This document shows positions 22,166 to 33,789 of a stretch of DNA of 53,397 nucleotides, piece by piece; within the stretch, counting starts at the first letter, position 1; the number at the start of each line of letters is the position of its first letter. The notes beneath the pieces are model-generated. The model was not told the DNA's origin. It saw nothing but the letters and a program-made list of their open reading frames with translations, and did no database searches. Made by a program: the position numbers and the translations under genes. The stretch lies in the NCBI GenBank assembly GCA_036674765.1, contig JARVKI010000165.1, forward strand, positions 1-53,397, given 5' to 3'. The DNA is from Seiridium cupressi (taxonomy: Eukaryota > Ascomycota > Sordariomycetes > Amphisphaeriales > Sporocadaceae).

Positions 22166-23708
22166 GACGTTGCGTCGTAGATGAAAATATAGAACTACTT
22201 TATCAGGAACCTTCAGGCACCTTGATGGGTATGGCAGGGGATCTTTCAAGCGCTGGGACAGTTCCACGTATAGATTTGTATAACAGTGTACCTGCTTAGA
22301 ACTAGCAAATCAACGATCACCACCTGAATAGGGGTATCACGCGATCAGCAGCAGCACAAACTGTGCTCTCGCATCCACTCATTTGATCAACTTCCTTAGT
22401 TAGGATTAGAATCAATTCAGCGTATTTATACTTCAATTCTAGTGCCAGGCACCATTGCCTCTACGTGCATCTCGAGGCAGAACGTACAGTAGTTGATCCG
22501 TATGCTCCCCACACTCAGTCGTCCCAATTTGAGAGTAACATCCACGATGAGTATCCGGACGACTGATTTCATCTTCTTAGCGTCCATAAATCGAACGTAC
22601 AGGCAATTGGATATGTGCAAAGGCGGTGTTCTACCACCCAATGTGAATAGCATAGAGCACTTGTCAAGATACCTAGGTAAAAGAAGATGCGGCAATGGAG
22701 CATATCTCTGTAACTCCGCGCTGTTGAAAGTTGCTTGTTTGCCCCAGAAAAGTACGTCAATGCTGGAAACTGTCCTACAAAATCTGATTACAATCCCAAG
22801 GAAGTCCTAGCCAAATGCTTTACTGTTGTCAAGTATGGTTTTCAGTCATATGTTTCTTAATTGTTCCGCAGAATAGTGGGAGTAAGTCTTCTTTTGTTAT
22901 ATGCGAGATCGGGGCCGAACAAGACGCCTAATTTGCGCAACATACACGTTCCTAAGTGACAGAAAACAGACTACATCCAAAGGATGAAGGGTGCGAGAGG
23001 ATTGGGCAGGCGTGCAAGATGTAATAATACTGTGTTCTTGATAGTGTTACTCGAACGTATCCGAATGGTGGCTTTCGTGGCGGCCCAAGATAAGGAGACG
23101 GTGTACACCGGTTTCCGGTCCTTGGTAGGCCCGTCAAAGTGTTTTAGCCAGCCGACAGTTGGTTAATTTGTGGTTTGGCCGTTTAAGCTGACGTAAACCT
23201 GCTAATCGTTCGGCAATAAGCTGTTTTCGTGCCAAGACAAAATATGGTGTTTGCTTTCAACGATGATGAATGATCGGACCGACCAGCCCGGCAAATTGTC
23301 CCCTTAGATCACTGTTGCCATTTCGATTACCAGGTTAGGCTATTTTATGTCTGCCCTTTTTGTTGGAGCTAGCATCACCTCGACCTGGTCTTCTCGCTTC
23401 TTGAGCAACTGGCCCTGGCCTGTTTCCCACTCCCCTCATTCTCTGCTGCGGCGACCACGACGTCCGTGATCGTGAGCTAGTCTCCTCGATTCTTAAGGAC
23501 TTAAACGACCCCTAGACAACCATTTCGCACTGCAGCTATTAGAGGTGGTTTATAATAGCCTGCTGTCATTTTAACTAACGCTTCCACTTGGACGACAGAT
23601 ATTCCTTAAACAAAAGTCACTAAAAAGGGGAATATCACAATGGAAAAACTCTGAATACTGAATATGTACAGTTTCAAAGAAACATATATCTGTCGGTGAG
23701 TATTAATT
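22166..23708. other. Intergenic region, no gene supported
   Basis: Overlapping frames around 22430-22810 on both strands show no family resemblance. The stretch 22820-23708 is likewise featureless to me. Confidence 0.45.
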
Positions 23709-25250
23709 TCAGATTAGATCCATGAAAATCCATAAGCCAGCAACACCAAGTTCAACCAGAGAGCTTGAATCCACCCAGTTTAGGCGAGTAAAAACACCAA
23801 GTGGATCGTAAGCAGTTCGTACATCCCTCAACTTCTTCAAATTTTCTAAAGGGATGCTGGGGAAAAGATTCTGAGTCTTAAAGATATCCTTCATGTAGAG
23901 GAATTCGGATGAGAGACCAAGCTTTTTGTTGGCCGAGTGCCAGAAGTCGCCGAAAGAGTTGGCCCAGCCAGTAGAAAGTTGCCAAAATGAGAAATACGGG
24001 TCAACATCGCCGCTTGACACGATAGCTATATCTCTGGAGACAACGACTCACTAAAATATGACTGGTCATCGGCCAAATCCCGAACATTACCAACGCCGTT
24101 GGTGTGTTGGCGGGAGTTGGGGCATCAGCGTAGTGGGTTCGAAACGAATGTCGGGTGAAGCCCTTCAACATCGCTGGTTTGATCGATCGCACCATTCCAT
24201 GCCAGGTAGATAGTATACAATTGATTGAAGTTAGGCGTCATAGTCTTGGAAAGGAATTGGATGTTGTAGGGGGCATCGTCAGTAAAATTCTCAACTCAGG
24301 CTTGCAAAGGTTGAGGAACCACGATTGAGTGAAACCAGGGCTCGGAAGCTTACCGGAACATCTGATTAGGGCCATTCAATGGCGAATGCTACTGAAGTAA
24401 AGTGGTGACATTGTTGATGCCCAATTCGGGCGGAATGGCCGAGAAGTTGGCAAAACGCTCTGGTGGCGATACAGTGCTTTCCTCTACTGCTAGTATCGGT
24501 GCAGACGCGGCCTTTGTAGTGGCATCATACTGGATGCTGATAACGGCGCCCGCAGCAATGTCCGCTGGGTATTATCGGCAAAGTTAACGGTGGCTGGAAT
24601 AATCCCCGCGACACCGGATTCGTTGGACGTCTGGAACATCGAGCGTATAAGTGGATTTGGATAGGCTTGCATGGTAAAATTTGTGGCAACTCCGCAGTCG
24701 TTCACTCAGCCTTCAGGGCCCAAAGTAGTTCTGGGTTCGAGGTAACATTCGCGACAACTTGGGTGCCGTTGCTGAGTACGAAGTTATAGCTAACGAGCTG
24801 ATCCAAGGTCATGCCGTATTTATTATTAAAACAATGGAAACCGCCAATGAGCAAAAGACCTGGCACTTCAATGGCCTTCATTCTTCCTCTGGTGGCATAA
24901 AGGCCGTATGGCTGTAAAGCGGTGTACACATTGACCCATTGTTTGTCCAGCCCAATTTCAATGGTAACATCGTCCGTGGTGTTATCGCTGTAGACTTCTA
25001 GCAAGCCGTTCAGAGCAAACAGAACTCCACCATTGATATTGTTTGAGATGGAATACTAGATAACCATGTTAGCCATTCTGGAACTTGAACGTTGTACTGC
25101 AGTGGGTTCAAACGAACATTTATGTGGTCTCCACCACGGATATCGAACTGCACCCCTTCTCTGGGTGCAACCGCGATTGACAATCTTATAGAAGTTTGAT
25201 GAGTCTGGGGTGTCGTCTTTTCCCGGAGCCAGTCAACGCTGATCAGTCCA
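23709..25250 (-). pseudogene. FAD-linked oxidoreductase (BBE-like, PCMH-type FAD domain), disrupted
   Basis: The minus strand carries a berberine-bridge-enzyme-like oxidase in pieces. FDIRGGDH (about 25135-25155) is the remnant of the FAD-contacting 'RSGGH' block. NINGGVLFALNGLLEVYSDN and then RMKAIEVPGLLLIGG follow in the FAD domain. TNFTMQAYPNP (about 24665-24690) fits the 'NFGIVTxFTL' region. The C-terminal LRDVRTAYDPLGVFTRLNW (about 23755-23830) is the usual ending of the family. The pieces lie in different frames with stops and frameshifts, and the N-terminal His-flavin region is not found. Enzymes of this type oxidise alcohols or ring carbons in many fungal biosynthetic pathways. It lies next to a membrane protein gene of possible biosynthetic type. 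Confidence 0.8.
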
Positions 25251-25485
25251 CTACTGAGTACGCCAAATGCTTATGCCCATACAACATTTTCCGAAACCAG
25301 AATCAAGCCCATCTGCCCTCGCGTCTATTAGATCCCTAGTCGCTGTGTCATCCTCAACTGGTAAACCAGCAGAGGAGCTATACCTCCCATATACCAGACG
25401 ACTTTGTCGCATACAACATCCTAACCATACTTTCCAGGACTGATTCTCATGGCTCCTCGATATCCATGGAAGCTCCTCAGTCCGT

Positions 25486-26232
25486 TTACCAAATCGGAGA
25501 TGGGCCGTATATCCCACTTCCCTTTGGAGGATATCTTGCCACGACGAGGAAACCCCATATACTGCAAGCTCCCATGATCACGCCAATGCTGTAGTAGGAA
25601 GACTGATCAAAGATCTCTGGAAAAGAAAGTGACCAGAAGCTGAATGGCGCAAAAGTACAAATGACACAGGCGACGTTGACCAAACAGAATCCCAGGGATA
25701 ACCCATACCTCGAACCGCGCCGCAAGTACTCATGCAGTGTACCCAGAACCATAAGGACATTTGTTACACAGAACCACTGCATCATGCAGCCTTCACCGAT
25801 GAAGAATATCAAGAGCGCCACGATAGAGTACATTGCCAGCTGCATGAGGATTGTGTACTCTATTATCAAGCCCAGCGATGGATTCAGCCCGAGAAGGGGA
25901 GCAAACGTGGCCTCGCGGTCTTTCCAGATACATCTTTGAATGCAGAATATCTCAAGAAAGGACCATAGCATAAGTGCTGTTGAGGTACCCCGAAGGAACC
26001 AGTGTTCATCGAAGCGAGAAGCAGCTCCGCCGAGCAGATAGGACCATGTAGAGTCGTGCGCGAGGTAGAACAAGTGCATCCAGAAAGGTATTGGGCTCTT
26101 GCCCTCTCGAATAGCGAGCCTGATGGCATAGTAATATTGCATGTACCTAATAGCAAAGCTGACTGCGGCGGAGAGAAGCAGAGGCTTGTTGTCCAGAGTG
26201 AACCTCTCAGTCAGTAGTTGGTATGGATCCAT
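25486..26232 (-). CDS. Seven-helix integral membrane protein, possibly related to Pyr4/PaxB-type terpene cyclases
   Basis: An intact single-exon gene of 248 residues if started at the ATG at 26232 (MDPYQLLTERF). An upstream in-frame ATG at 26292 would add 20 residues but looks less like a start. Hydrophobic stretches at about 17-39, 48-66, 82-100, 121-145, 150-168, 177-199 and 213-233 suggest seven transmembrane helices. Size, topology and the RRGSRYGLSLGF block before the sixth helix recall the small Pyr4/PaxB/AndB family of membrane terpene cyclases. I do not see a clear equivalent of the catalytic Glu; the corresponding helix has YLAHDSTWSY, with an Asp. It sits between a dead FAD oxidase and a dead reductase, a biosynthetic-looking setting. 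The membrane topology is well supported; the cyclase link is only an inference. Confidence 0.7.
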   Translation of the reverse strand: MDPYQLLTERFTLDNKPLLLSAAVSFAIRYMQYYYAIRLAIREGKSPIPFWMHLFYLAHDSTWSYLLGGAASRFDEHWFLRGTSTALMLWSFLEIFCIQRCIWKDREATFAPLLGLNPSLGLIIEYTILMQLAMYSIVALLIFFIGEGCMMQWFCVTNVLMVLGTLHEYLRRGSRYGLSLGFCLVNVACVICTFAPFSFWSLSFPEIFDQSSYYSIGVIMGACSIWGFLVVARYPPKGSGIYGPSPIW

Positions 26233-26292
26233 GTTCGCTTGGGGGGAGAACTTTAAGAAAAATGTTTCGAACAACCTGGAGTCTTTCACCAA

Positions 26293-27005
26293 CTACAAAA
26301 AAATAAAATAGAAAGTCGTATGATGGCAGAACGATGGAAATTGCTCAGCGTGACACTGTTAGAAATTGGGGCTGAAATGACCCGCGGAGCCGAACTTCCC
26401 AAAACAGCTTACCTGTAGCTGCTAATGAAGCCACTAATGAAGCCGGGGCCTAAGTTGCAAAATCTGAGCGACGGAACCGAAATTCTCAAAACAGAACAAT
26501 TAATACGACCCATAACAGGCACTACGGGCAGTGAAAGATTCAAGCAGTAGATCACGAGTGTAAAAATCAAATCTATTCCAATGCTCGATCTAAATGTAGG
26601 TTGGTTTTCATTATTACGATTAGCATAAGTTCGATTGGTCCCTCTGTACCACCAATACGAGAAATGCCCGGGCCGCAAATGTGCTAGCTGTAACGGGAAA
26701 TGCCGCACTCGTTGAGTTTGCGCTTTGTAAAGTGCCGGGCAATATCGGTCCACCTTACAACACCTTTCTATGGGAAATGATTGTACCCGCCGCAATGGGA
26801 ATTGATATATCTATAATATCATGTAGTACCTTGTATAGCAAGAATATCTTGCTGTCAATGCCTGTTCAAAATCCCGCTTAGTACATGTGTAAAGGGAACG
26901 AGGTACTATTTCGCGCGCAATGGCCAAAGGCATCAAGAGATTCCGTTGTCAGTCTCAAGTTTTCCGCTAAGGGCAACGAAAGCGACCTCCGTTCACAATA
27001 GCGCC
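26293..27005. other. Intergenic region, nothing recognised
   Basis: Upstream of the seven-helix protein gene. Frames at 26409-26881 on both strands have no family resemblance. Promoter DNA for the membrane protein is expected near its start. Confidence 0.45.
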
Positions 27006-27687
27006 TACCTCTTCAAAGCAATGGATAGTTACTGGCGCAGACAAGGGCTCTGAAGGGCTTGTATGCGAAGATGTTCAAATCCCAAGTCTGGACGAAACCG
27101 ATGTTCTTGTGAAGATATATGCTACATCCCTCAAATATAGAGATGTAGTCATTCTATGCGTACGTGATCCAAAAGTCACATTTCCTGTGGCTGGACACCA
27201 TCTAACACTGGGCCTGGGAAATGTTCCCAGACTATAGCAACTTTCTAGTAATAGGCGGCTCAGCCAAGAGTCTCACAACACACGGCGAAGGTTCAGCTCA
27301 TATCATCGAAGTTGGTGGAGCCCCACTATGAAACAGAGCTTCGCCGCTGTCAAGATGGAAACCGTAACCAGCATTATCGGCTTTTTAGGCGGTTTAAGTC
27401 AACCTGGCGTAAATATCCTGCACTGCCTAACTCAATCGTTTATAGTCCACGATGTCATCGTGGGTTCCAAGGAAATGATGCAGGGCATGGTGGACGCGAT
27501 TGAGGAGCACAACATCCATCCTGTCCTGCAGAGACCGTTGTTCCCATTCATCATGGCGAAGGAAGCCTACGAGCATCTGGTAAGCTTGGACCTCAAACAA
27601 TTTCTTGGAGATGCTTCGTCTCTTGTTAATTATTATTGTATAGCGGGCGGTTCTCATTTCGGTAAAGTTGTGATTCAGATTGCATGA
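27006..27687 (+). pseudogene. Medium-chain dehydrogenase/reductase (zinc-type alcohol dehydrogenase-like), internally deleted
   Basis: The N-terminal part reads SSKQWIVTGADKGSEGL and then VQIPSLDETDVLVKIYATSLKYRDVVIL (to about 27157), the start of an MDR protein (GroES-like fold). The C-terminal part reads HIIEVGG, MKQSFAAVKMETVTSIIGFLGG, EHNIHPVL and HFGKVVIQIA followed by a stop at 27685-27687, the normal ending. Only about 150 nt separate the two halves where a full gene needs several hundred, so most of the nucleotide-binding Rossmann domain is missing. A TAG and a frame change near 27325 add to the damage. Such reductases often act as stand-alone enoyl or alcohol reductases in fungal pathways. 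No activity is possible here. Confidence 0.82.
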
Positions 27688-28657
27688 AGATAGTTTGCAG
27701 AATATGTGGCGTCCAATTAATGTATCTTTGTAACATTCCAAATGCGGGGCAGCACTATTCAGGGGGTATGGAACACTTGGCGACAGGGACTTGCTGAATA
27801 TAATGTACATACCTTCTAAACACTCCCGATGGGGAAAGGCTGGATGACGCAAGGATCCTGCGCAATGGAACAAATAGTCTAACTCGTCTTACGGTGGATT
27901 GTTCCCGAGCCGCAGCCAAAAGCTCAGGTCTTATGTGAATTCGAGTACACATGTCAGTGCTATTGAAGTACACGACCGACGAGCACTTGGTGGCACGGAG
28001 GGTATATCTAGGATGTATCCAGCTGCGTAGTCATTCTACAGTATTTTGTAGAACAACATTGCAGGGTGAGGCAAGTCGCTGAGGCCCGCGTAGTTAGCAC
28101 CAACTAAGACCTGGATTGATTCCCCACAAAGTGCCCAGCCTGGACACTCGCCGCCGTCAACTAGAGAGTCGAGTGTTGAAGTTCTACGCGATTAAGCACC
28201 AGACGCCTCTGGTGCCCAGAGGGAGTCTTTAAAGGGAATGACTTGAAAAATATCCTAATATGTCAACACACAAAGGAGGTTAACGGCTGACGTTACTTGT
28301 CAGCTTATTTGGGATGCCTAAAGCTTCAGCCTAAGCGTAGGGCGGAATATGGCTCTTTGGACCGAACACGGCGAGTCTCGTAAAACCGCCTTTGTCCCCT
28401 AGTGCCAATCTTGAACGTCTCCAACGTGTCACCGCTGTTTGCATGATGTTTGCGCCTCTTTGTAAAAAATGCACAGTCCGTCTAATGATGATGCCATCTA
28501 AAAACACCACACAGGTTGCATCATTAGAGGCATATATAGTACTTGACTAATTAATATCTTATAACAAGGCCGAAAACTGTACGTACCCCGTCGACATATA
28601 GACAATGAGAATCGCACCCGTATAGGCTTTCTGAGGCTTTCTTTTGCTACGGCCAAA
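27688..28657. other. Intergenic region, nothing recognised
   Basis: No family resemblance on either strand. The final few hundred bases presumably contain the promoter of the kinase gene that starts at 28658. Confidence 0.45.
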
Positions 28658-31600
28658 ATGGAGCTCATAAACGTAGCAAACTATAAGAAGAAAGTACAGA
28701 AGTTCAACTACCAATTCGGGAAATACAGGGAAGAAGGGAGAGGTATTCACGAATGGGTGGACGAGCAGCTTTATAAGGACTTCACGGTTCCAGCCGCAGC
28801 CAAGCCACCGTTGTTCGACGGGGGCCCCTGGGAGAAAGAAGCTTACACCTACGATGCAGCCCCTGAGGCTGATTACATGGGGGCCGCGGATCTCCCCGCT
28901 GGGACACAGGAGGGAACGATCCAAAAACGATACAGAGAGTCAACGCAATGGTTTAACGACACGTCACCGACGTGGGTGGCGAAGAAGGTTCTGGGCCAGG
29001 GCAGCAACGGCTTTGCTGTACACTATAACTATCTTGCTCCGGGGCCTCTTGTCGGACCTGGGGTCGATATCGTCGTGAAATTGGGAATAGCTGGCTGGGA
29101 AATAGATGATCTATGGAGGGAGGAGAGAATTACAAAGGTATGGCCAGGTGATTTTTGTTTATTTTTAAACCCCCACTTCCCGCTGGCTGACCGCTTGAGA
29201 AGTTCTGCTCATTGTGTACAAATGATACACCGTGAGTATGTGGGACTTCCGCCCAGATTGAAGAAGATTGCGAGCGTTCCTCGGGAAGACTCTTCCGACG
29301 ACGAAAGCACGGACGATGAAGCGCCCGCCAGACGCACGCGTAATCGCACCCGCGCACGTGGTCAGACCATAAAGCGCAAAGACAGAGACGAAGCTTACCG
29401 GAATGCGAAGGATGCTGCCCACCAAAGGAGAGTTCGTGAAGCTGACGCTTTGCTCGCGGGTGGCATCCTTGGTCGGCGGGATTTTGTTCTTCTCGAACAT
29501 GTTGAGAATGGTAGCTTAGCATCTCTCATTAAAAAGCTCACCGTTGACGGCTCGAGGGATCCAGTGAGAATCCCTAACAGGGTGCTATGGGCGTTCTGGT
29601 TATGCTGTATGTTGACTCCACTAGGCCCCTTTTCCTTTTCTCTCTTCCTTTCTCCATTTACAGAGACAACGCTTGACCAATGAACAGTGGTGAGGGGCTG
29701 CGTTGGGATGCAATACCCTCCTATAAAATTCCATCCCGATAGGCCAGAGTTGGCGATCAACTCGACAAATGTTCGAAGAGGCATGGTAAACAGCTTGAAA
29801 GGGTTAGACATGAAAGTTTGGAGTCCAGGAAAGAATACTTCAGACACGCGTCGATATCAACTACTCCAAAATGACTTGATAGAAGAAGTGCCCACAGCAC
29901 TGGCTCTACAGAGACAAGGTCAAAATATGGTTAGTACGTTTCTAAGTCCCTAGATGAATCTCTAAGCTTACTTTTGGACTATAATCAATGTCCAGGAGTC
30001 ATATCCTCCTCAGACTTGTTTTGACCTACCTTAAACCCTTTTCGGGCCTACTACTAATTCGGTTCGGTTTCAGGTTCATTTCGATATTGATCCCACCAAC
30101 AGTGAGAACTTTTCATGCTTGTGTGCCAGAACATAATACTTACAAATCAAAGTCCTTATCAAGGGATTCGAGTTGGGATCCGCAGGTCTCGCACAATGGA
30201 AGACTGCACTGGCAAGTGACGGGGCAACCGCGAAAACAATTGTTCATACGGACCGTAGACCGGATCGTGAGCCAGACGAACATGCGCTAGTGCCTAGGCT
30301 GAAGGTACAAGAACATCACTTCCACGTCTTTTCATTGTGATTGAGGCTAATATGACTGCAAGATATCCGATTTTGGCCTATCATGGATAATTAAGCCGAA
30401 CAAACGAAAGCAAGTTCGGCTCGTAACAGCTCATCGGAAAGACTGTCCATAAACTAATCATTGCACATAGCGCATATTACCTGAACAAACGCAATTGGGG
30501 TAAACAAGGTTTTGTGGCCCCAGTAAGCATACATGACAAGTTTTATACCAATCAGCTAATGTCTAGCAGGAACAATTTGGGGGAGAATGGGAGTACGTTA
30601 CACTTGATTCTGTGAATTACCGTAATAGATGGAGAATGTTAACCTCTGATGACCTAGCATGATCGATGCTTATCCAAATGGAGATGAAATTAGCGAGCAG
30701 GAGACCGCTGGGCAATACAGCTGTAAAACAATTATTTGGCAAATCGCGTGGGTAAGACTAAACCCCAGCACTGAAAAGACGCCAATACCAAGTGCATCTG
30801 AATCATTGGAGGAATTTCTCTGTCTCTAGGGCTGCGTTAACTTGAGAATAGACCATGTGGACTCTAATCACCCAAAAATACGCTCCCGGCCACCACAGCC
30901 TCAGATACCGCCCCACCTTCGCCGCGGTGGGCTCTATTTTGCGTCCGATGACACCAAAAGAGGGTTTGACGAGACTCTTCTGGGCGCTGGTTATACTGGA
31001 CCAATTTCTTACTGCGCGTTATTTATGGACCCAGATATCAACGACTATGATTGGGTGGATCTAGAGCTTCGCCGAGTCCTATTTGAATGCATGTACCATA
31101 AACCTGCGGACCGTCCAACCCTGGAGAGCCTTCTCCAGACAGCAAAGGCCAAAATCGCCCAAGATTTCCATGAGACCGACCAGCAGGTACGTACTTGGAT
31201 GGCAAAATGGCTTTATGATGCACCAACAGCCTCTGGTGCTCCTGGCTCTGGAAGCTCCAGTAACGACGATGACGATAGTGATGGCGATGCTGGTGGCCCC
31301 GCCGGTCCTGGAGCTGGCAGTGGTGGCGGTGGCGGCGGCGGCGGCGGCGGCGGCGGAGGTCCCGACTTCCGGTCCCTAATGAGTACAAGATTCCCCAACG
31401 GATGGGACAAGATTCCTAATGCGGCAGAAGATAAACTATGCGGATGTGAGTCATTACATTCATTAGCTGTGGTTGGGGTGGACTCCGTCCACATCTACTC
31501 GTTTTCACGATTGGTTCCAGACGTCTTTACACCCCCTTTTCTTTTCGGAGGTTGACGTAACTAGTGTATGCCATATACGACAGTTTATACGCACAGATAC

Positions 31601-32028
31601 CGGCTATAGCTACTGTCGTCACTCTCCCTGGCGTGAACACACTTCAGGACGTCTGGAGGCAAGTGGATAGAGAGGGCCAGTTCGACCTCATCAAGGAGAA
31701 TGCGGCCGCGCTCGGCGACGTCCCTCAAGATGGAGCAGACGGATTTCCCGCGGCAGAAAGTAATGCCTTGGTAGACCAATTAGCGGTGGTGCTCATGAGA
31801 TGGGGCGCGGACAACGGCCAAATTCTACAGTTGGTTTGCCGTAAAAAGGGAAGCCAATTCGTGCCGGTTCCTGCGACTGCCGGGGCAACCATCGTTTGGA
31901 TATATAACGATGACGCGATATCTGATTTGGGTCAAGCGATTCGCCTATTCAATCATTATGAAGGTATACAGGCAAAGGAACCTCCAGATGAAGACGCGGA
32001 TGACGAAGACATGGATGACGAAGCCTGA
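28658..32028 (+). CDS. Multi-exon protein kinase with a C-terminal Cys/His domain (possible OTU-like peptidase)
   Basis: I reconstruct about ten exons: 28658-29606, 29688-29929, 30074-30101, 30153-30304, 30363-30413, 30471-30522, 30570-30592, 30658-30751, 30830-31445 and 31565-32028, about 890 residues. Kinase motifs run in order: glycine loop VLGQGSNGFAVHY, lysine in DIVVKLG, catalytic loop VHFDIDPTN (the HxDxxxxN form), ISDFGLS, VAPEQF, and a final DRPTLESLL helix. An Arg/Asp-rich insertion lies at about 29280-29400. After the kinase come an acidic and poly-Gly linker (31255-31360) and a roughly 180-residue domain with KLCGLYAIYDSLYAQ near its start and VWIYND...NHYEGI near its end. Two junctions are imperfect: no in-frame intron fits at about 29138-29202 although homology seems to break there, and the 30413/30471 splice is out of phase by one base. 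The gene may be slightly damaged or spliced differently. Confidence 0.75.
31318..31360 (+). repeat. GGC/GGT microsatellite encoding a poly-glycine linker
   Basis: An almost pure GGN trinucleotide tract inside the kinase gene, encoding about 13 consecutive glycines between the kinase domain and the C-terminal domain. It is expected to be length-variable between strains. It acts as a flexible linker rather than a folded element. Confidence 0.9.
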
Positions 32029-33789
32029 GTTCATATGTGACTATACCAAATATCGACATTTGGAGGCTATCATTTAACTCTCAAGCATATAGAGAACCTG
32101 GTTCAAAAATTCTAAATACCCTCATTATTTATAGTAAGAGCTAGCTTATGGATCTGTCTAATCTTGGTTCATTTTTCTGAACTCTAGATGTGTCTTTGGC
32201 TTGTGAGGTCGACAAACTCGGCGTACCATTTCGAAAGCATTATGCTCTGACCCGAGCGGAGTTTTTTTTTCACGGACATCAAGTGAATCTGAGTAACATT
32301 AACACTTCTAGTATACTCATAGTCGTTTCCTCATTGTGGGTGGTGGGTAGAGACCCAATGCATGTTGGTGGCGGAGGCTCTAGTAGCCTTGTAGCCGATT
32401 GGTGGTATAATGATGCGGGATCCAGGCCAGATTATGCTATATCACGTATAAGTATGATTGCCAATGAACCCCATCGAATCGTTGAATCCAGCATCAAATA
32501 TACACACGATATCGCCATGTTGATCTGGTGGTTGAAAGATCCTATGCTGATCGCCGAAGGCTTGAGTACTGAGCAGGTACTAAGGTCATGTTACCCCATC
32601 AGTCCAAAAGATTGAGAATTTCCGTAGCCTTGGATGACTGTTCTAGAAAGATCGAGAAATCTACATAACAGCTAAAGCCTGCACTAAAGCAGTCGCGAGC
32701 GTCGTGGATAGGCTACCCCACGTATTTGTCACTACCTCATCTACCTACGATACTAATTAGCACCTGGATAATGGTATGAAGTTTCATGTATCAAGGCTTT
32801 GGTCGATGCGTTTGGTTTACGGACGGCGGTGTTCTCAACAAGTTGGATCGGAATCAAGTGAGCATCATCAAGTATCTAACTGATCGTCCTGAACAGAGAT
32901 ACACGACGAAAGTCTCGTGTCGATGTATGCCCGTCTCGACGTATCAAATCTTGGCGTGGACCCTGTTGACAACTTCTTGAATTGGCGCGAGGAAACTTTT
33001 GAGATAAGAATTAGATGATGCCCAAATACACACGAAGGACCACCTCAGTTTTTTTTTTTTTTTTTTGGTCCAAGTGCAAGAGTCCCCTTGAAAAGTATCA
33101 ATTAAATCCAGCCCAATCAGTGTAAAACATTCTTAGCACGAAGGTCGAGCCGAGAACGATCGTAGCGATGGAGATAAGGACGGTATTGATGGCCGCTGTG
33201 CGATGCCAACTCGAGAGTGTGTACCGGAATTCGGCGCGTTTAGCACCCGTACCGTACATTGGGCATCACCCTGGGGACGGTTCCCATGTAAATCACCATA
33301 TGGCTGCGAAATAGTGAGTATAAAATCAGACGCTGGGCGTAACAGCGTAAGAAGCGCTAGAGAAAGATAAATATCAGCGGATCTGTGCAGGTAGTGCAAC
33401 AGGTAATGATCTATATGCCGCCACTTAGACCTATATTCTGGGACCGATGAGCAGAAACGACACATTAGCATTATTACTAGAACTGCCCAATTAGTGCGCC
33501 AGAGTCTGTAGAGGTCGAGATCTGATGGGTCGGGCCCAGCAATGTACGTGATGTTGCTCCGATGTCCTTGCTCCATAGTGCGATCATAAAGCTCCTCCAG
33601 GTAGGGTTTTACTTGAAGACAGAATGCACTTGCTTGAAACTCACCTGACTGTGTCAATAAGGTCGCGTTGCGATCGATGCTCGCTAACACGCTTTTTATT
33701 GATCAATTCATGTTTAACTAGGTATCTATGCTGTAAATTTCGCGACAAAATTGCCCCCTTTCACTTATGCCACCCGGCTGATGTGACGA
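32029..33789. other. Intergenic stretch with unassigned frames
   Basis: A 141-codon frame (32190-32615, plus) and a 185-codon frame (33133-33690, minus, beginning MLASIDRNATLLTQSG) are open but match no family I know. A further short plus-strand frame at 32786-32980 reads gene-like (NKLDRNQVSIIKYLTDRPEQRYTTKVS) without a start or partner exon. These may be remnants of dead genes. A run of 18 T lies at 33049-33066. Confidence 0.4.
33049..33066. repeat. Poly-T tract (18 T)
   Basis: An uninterrupted T homopolymer. It could be the poly-A tail relic of a reverse-strand retrocopy or a simple microsatellite. I see no target-site duplication or gene remnant next to it that would decide. Confidence 0.8.

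Noticed and set aside
29138..29202. Apparent intron in the kinase gene (GTATGG...CTGAC...AG)
   Set aside because: Splicing it leads to a TGA within 12 codons, so I kept the unspliced open frame and reported the conflict.
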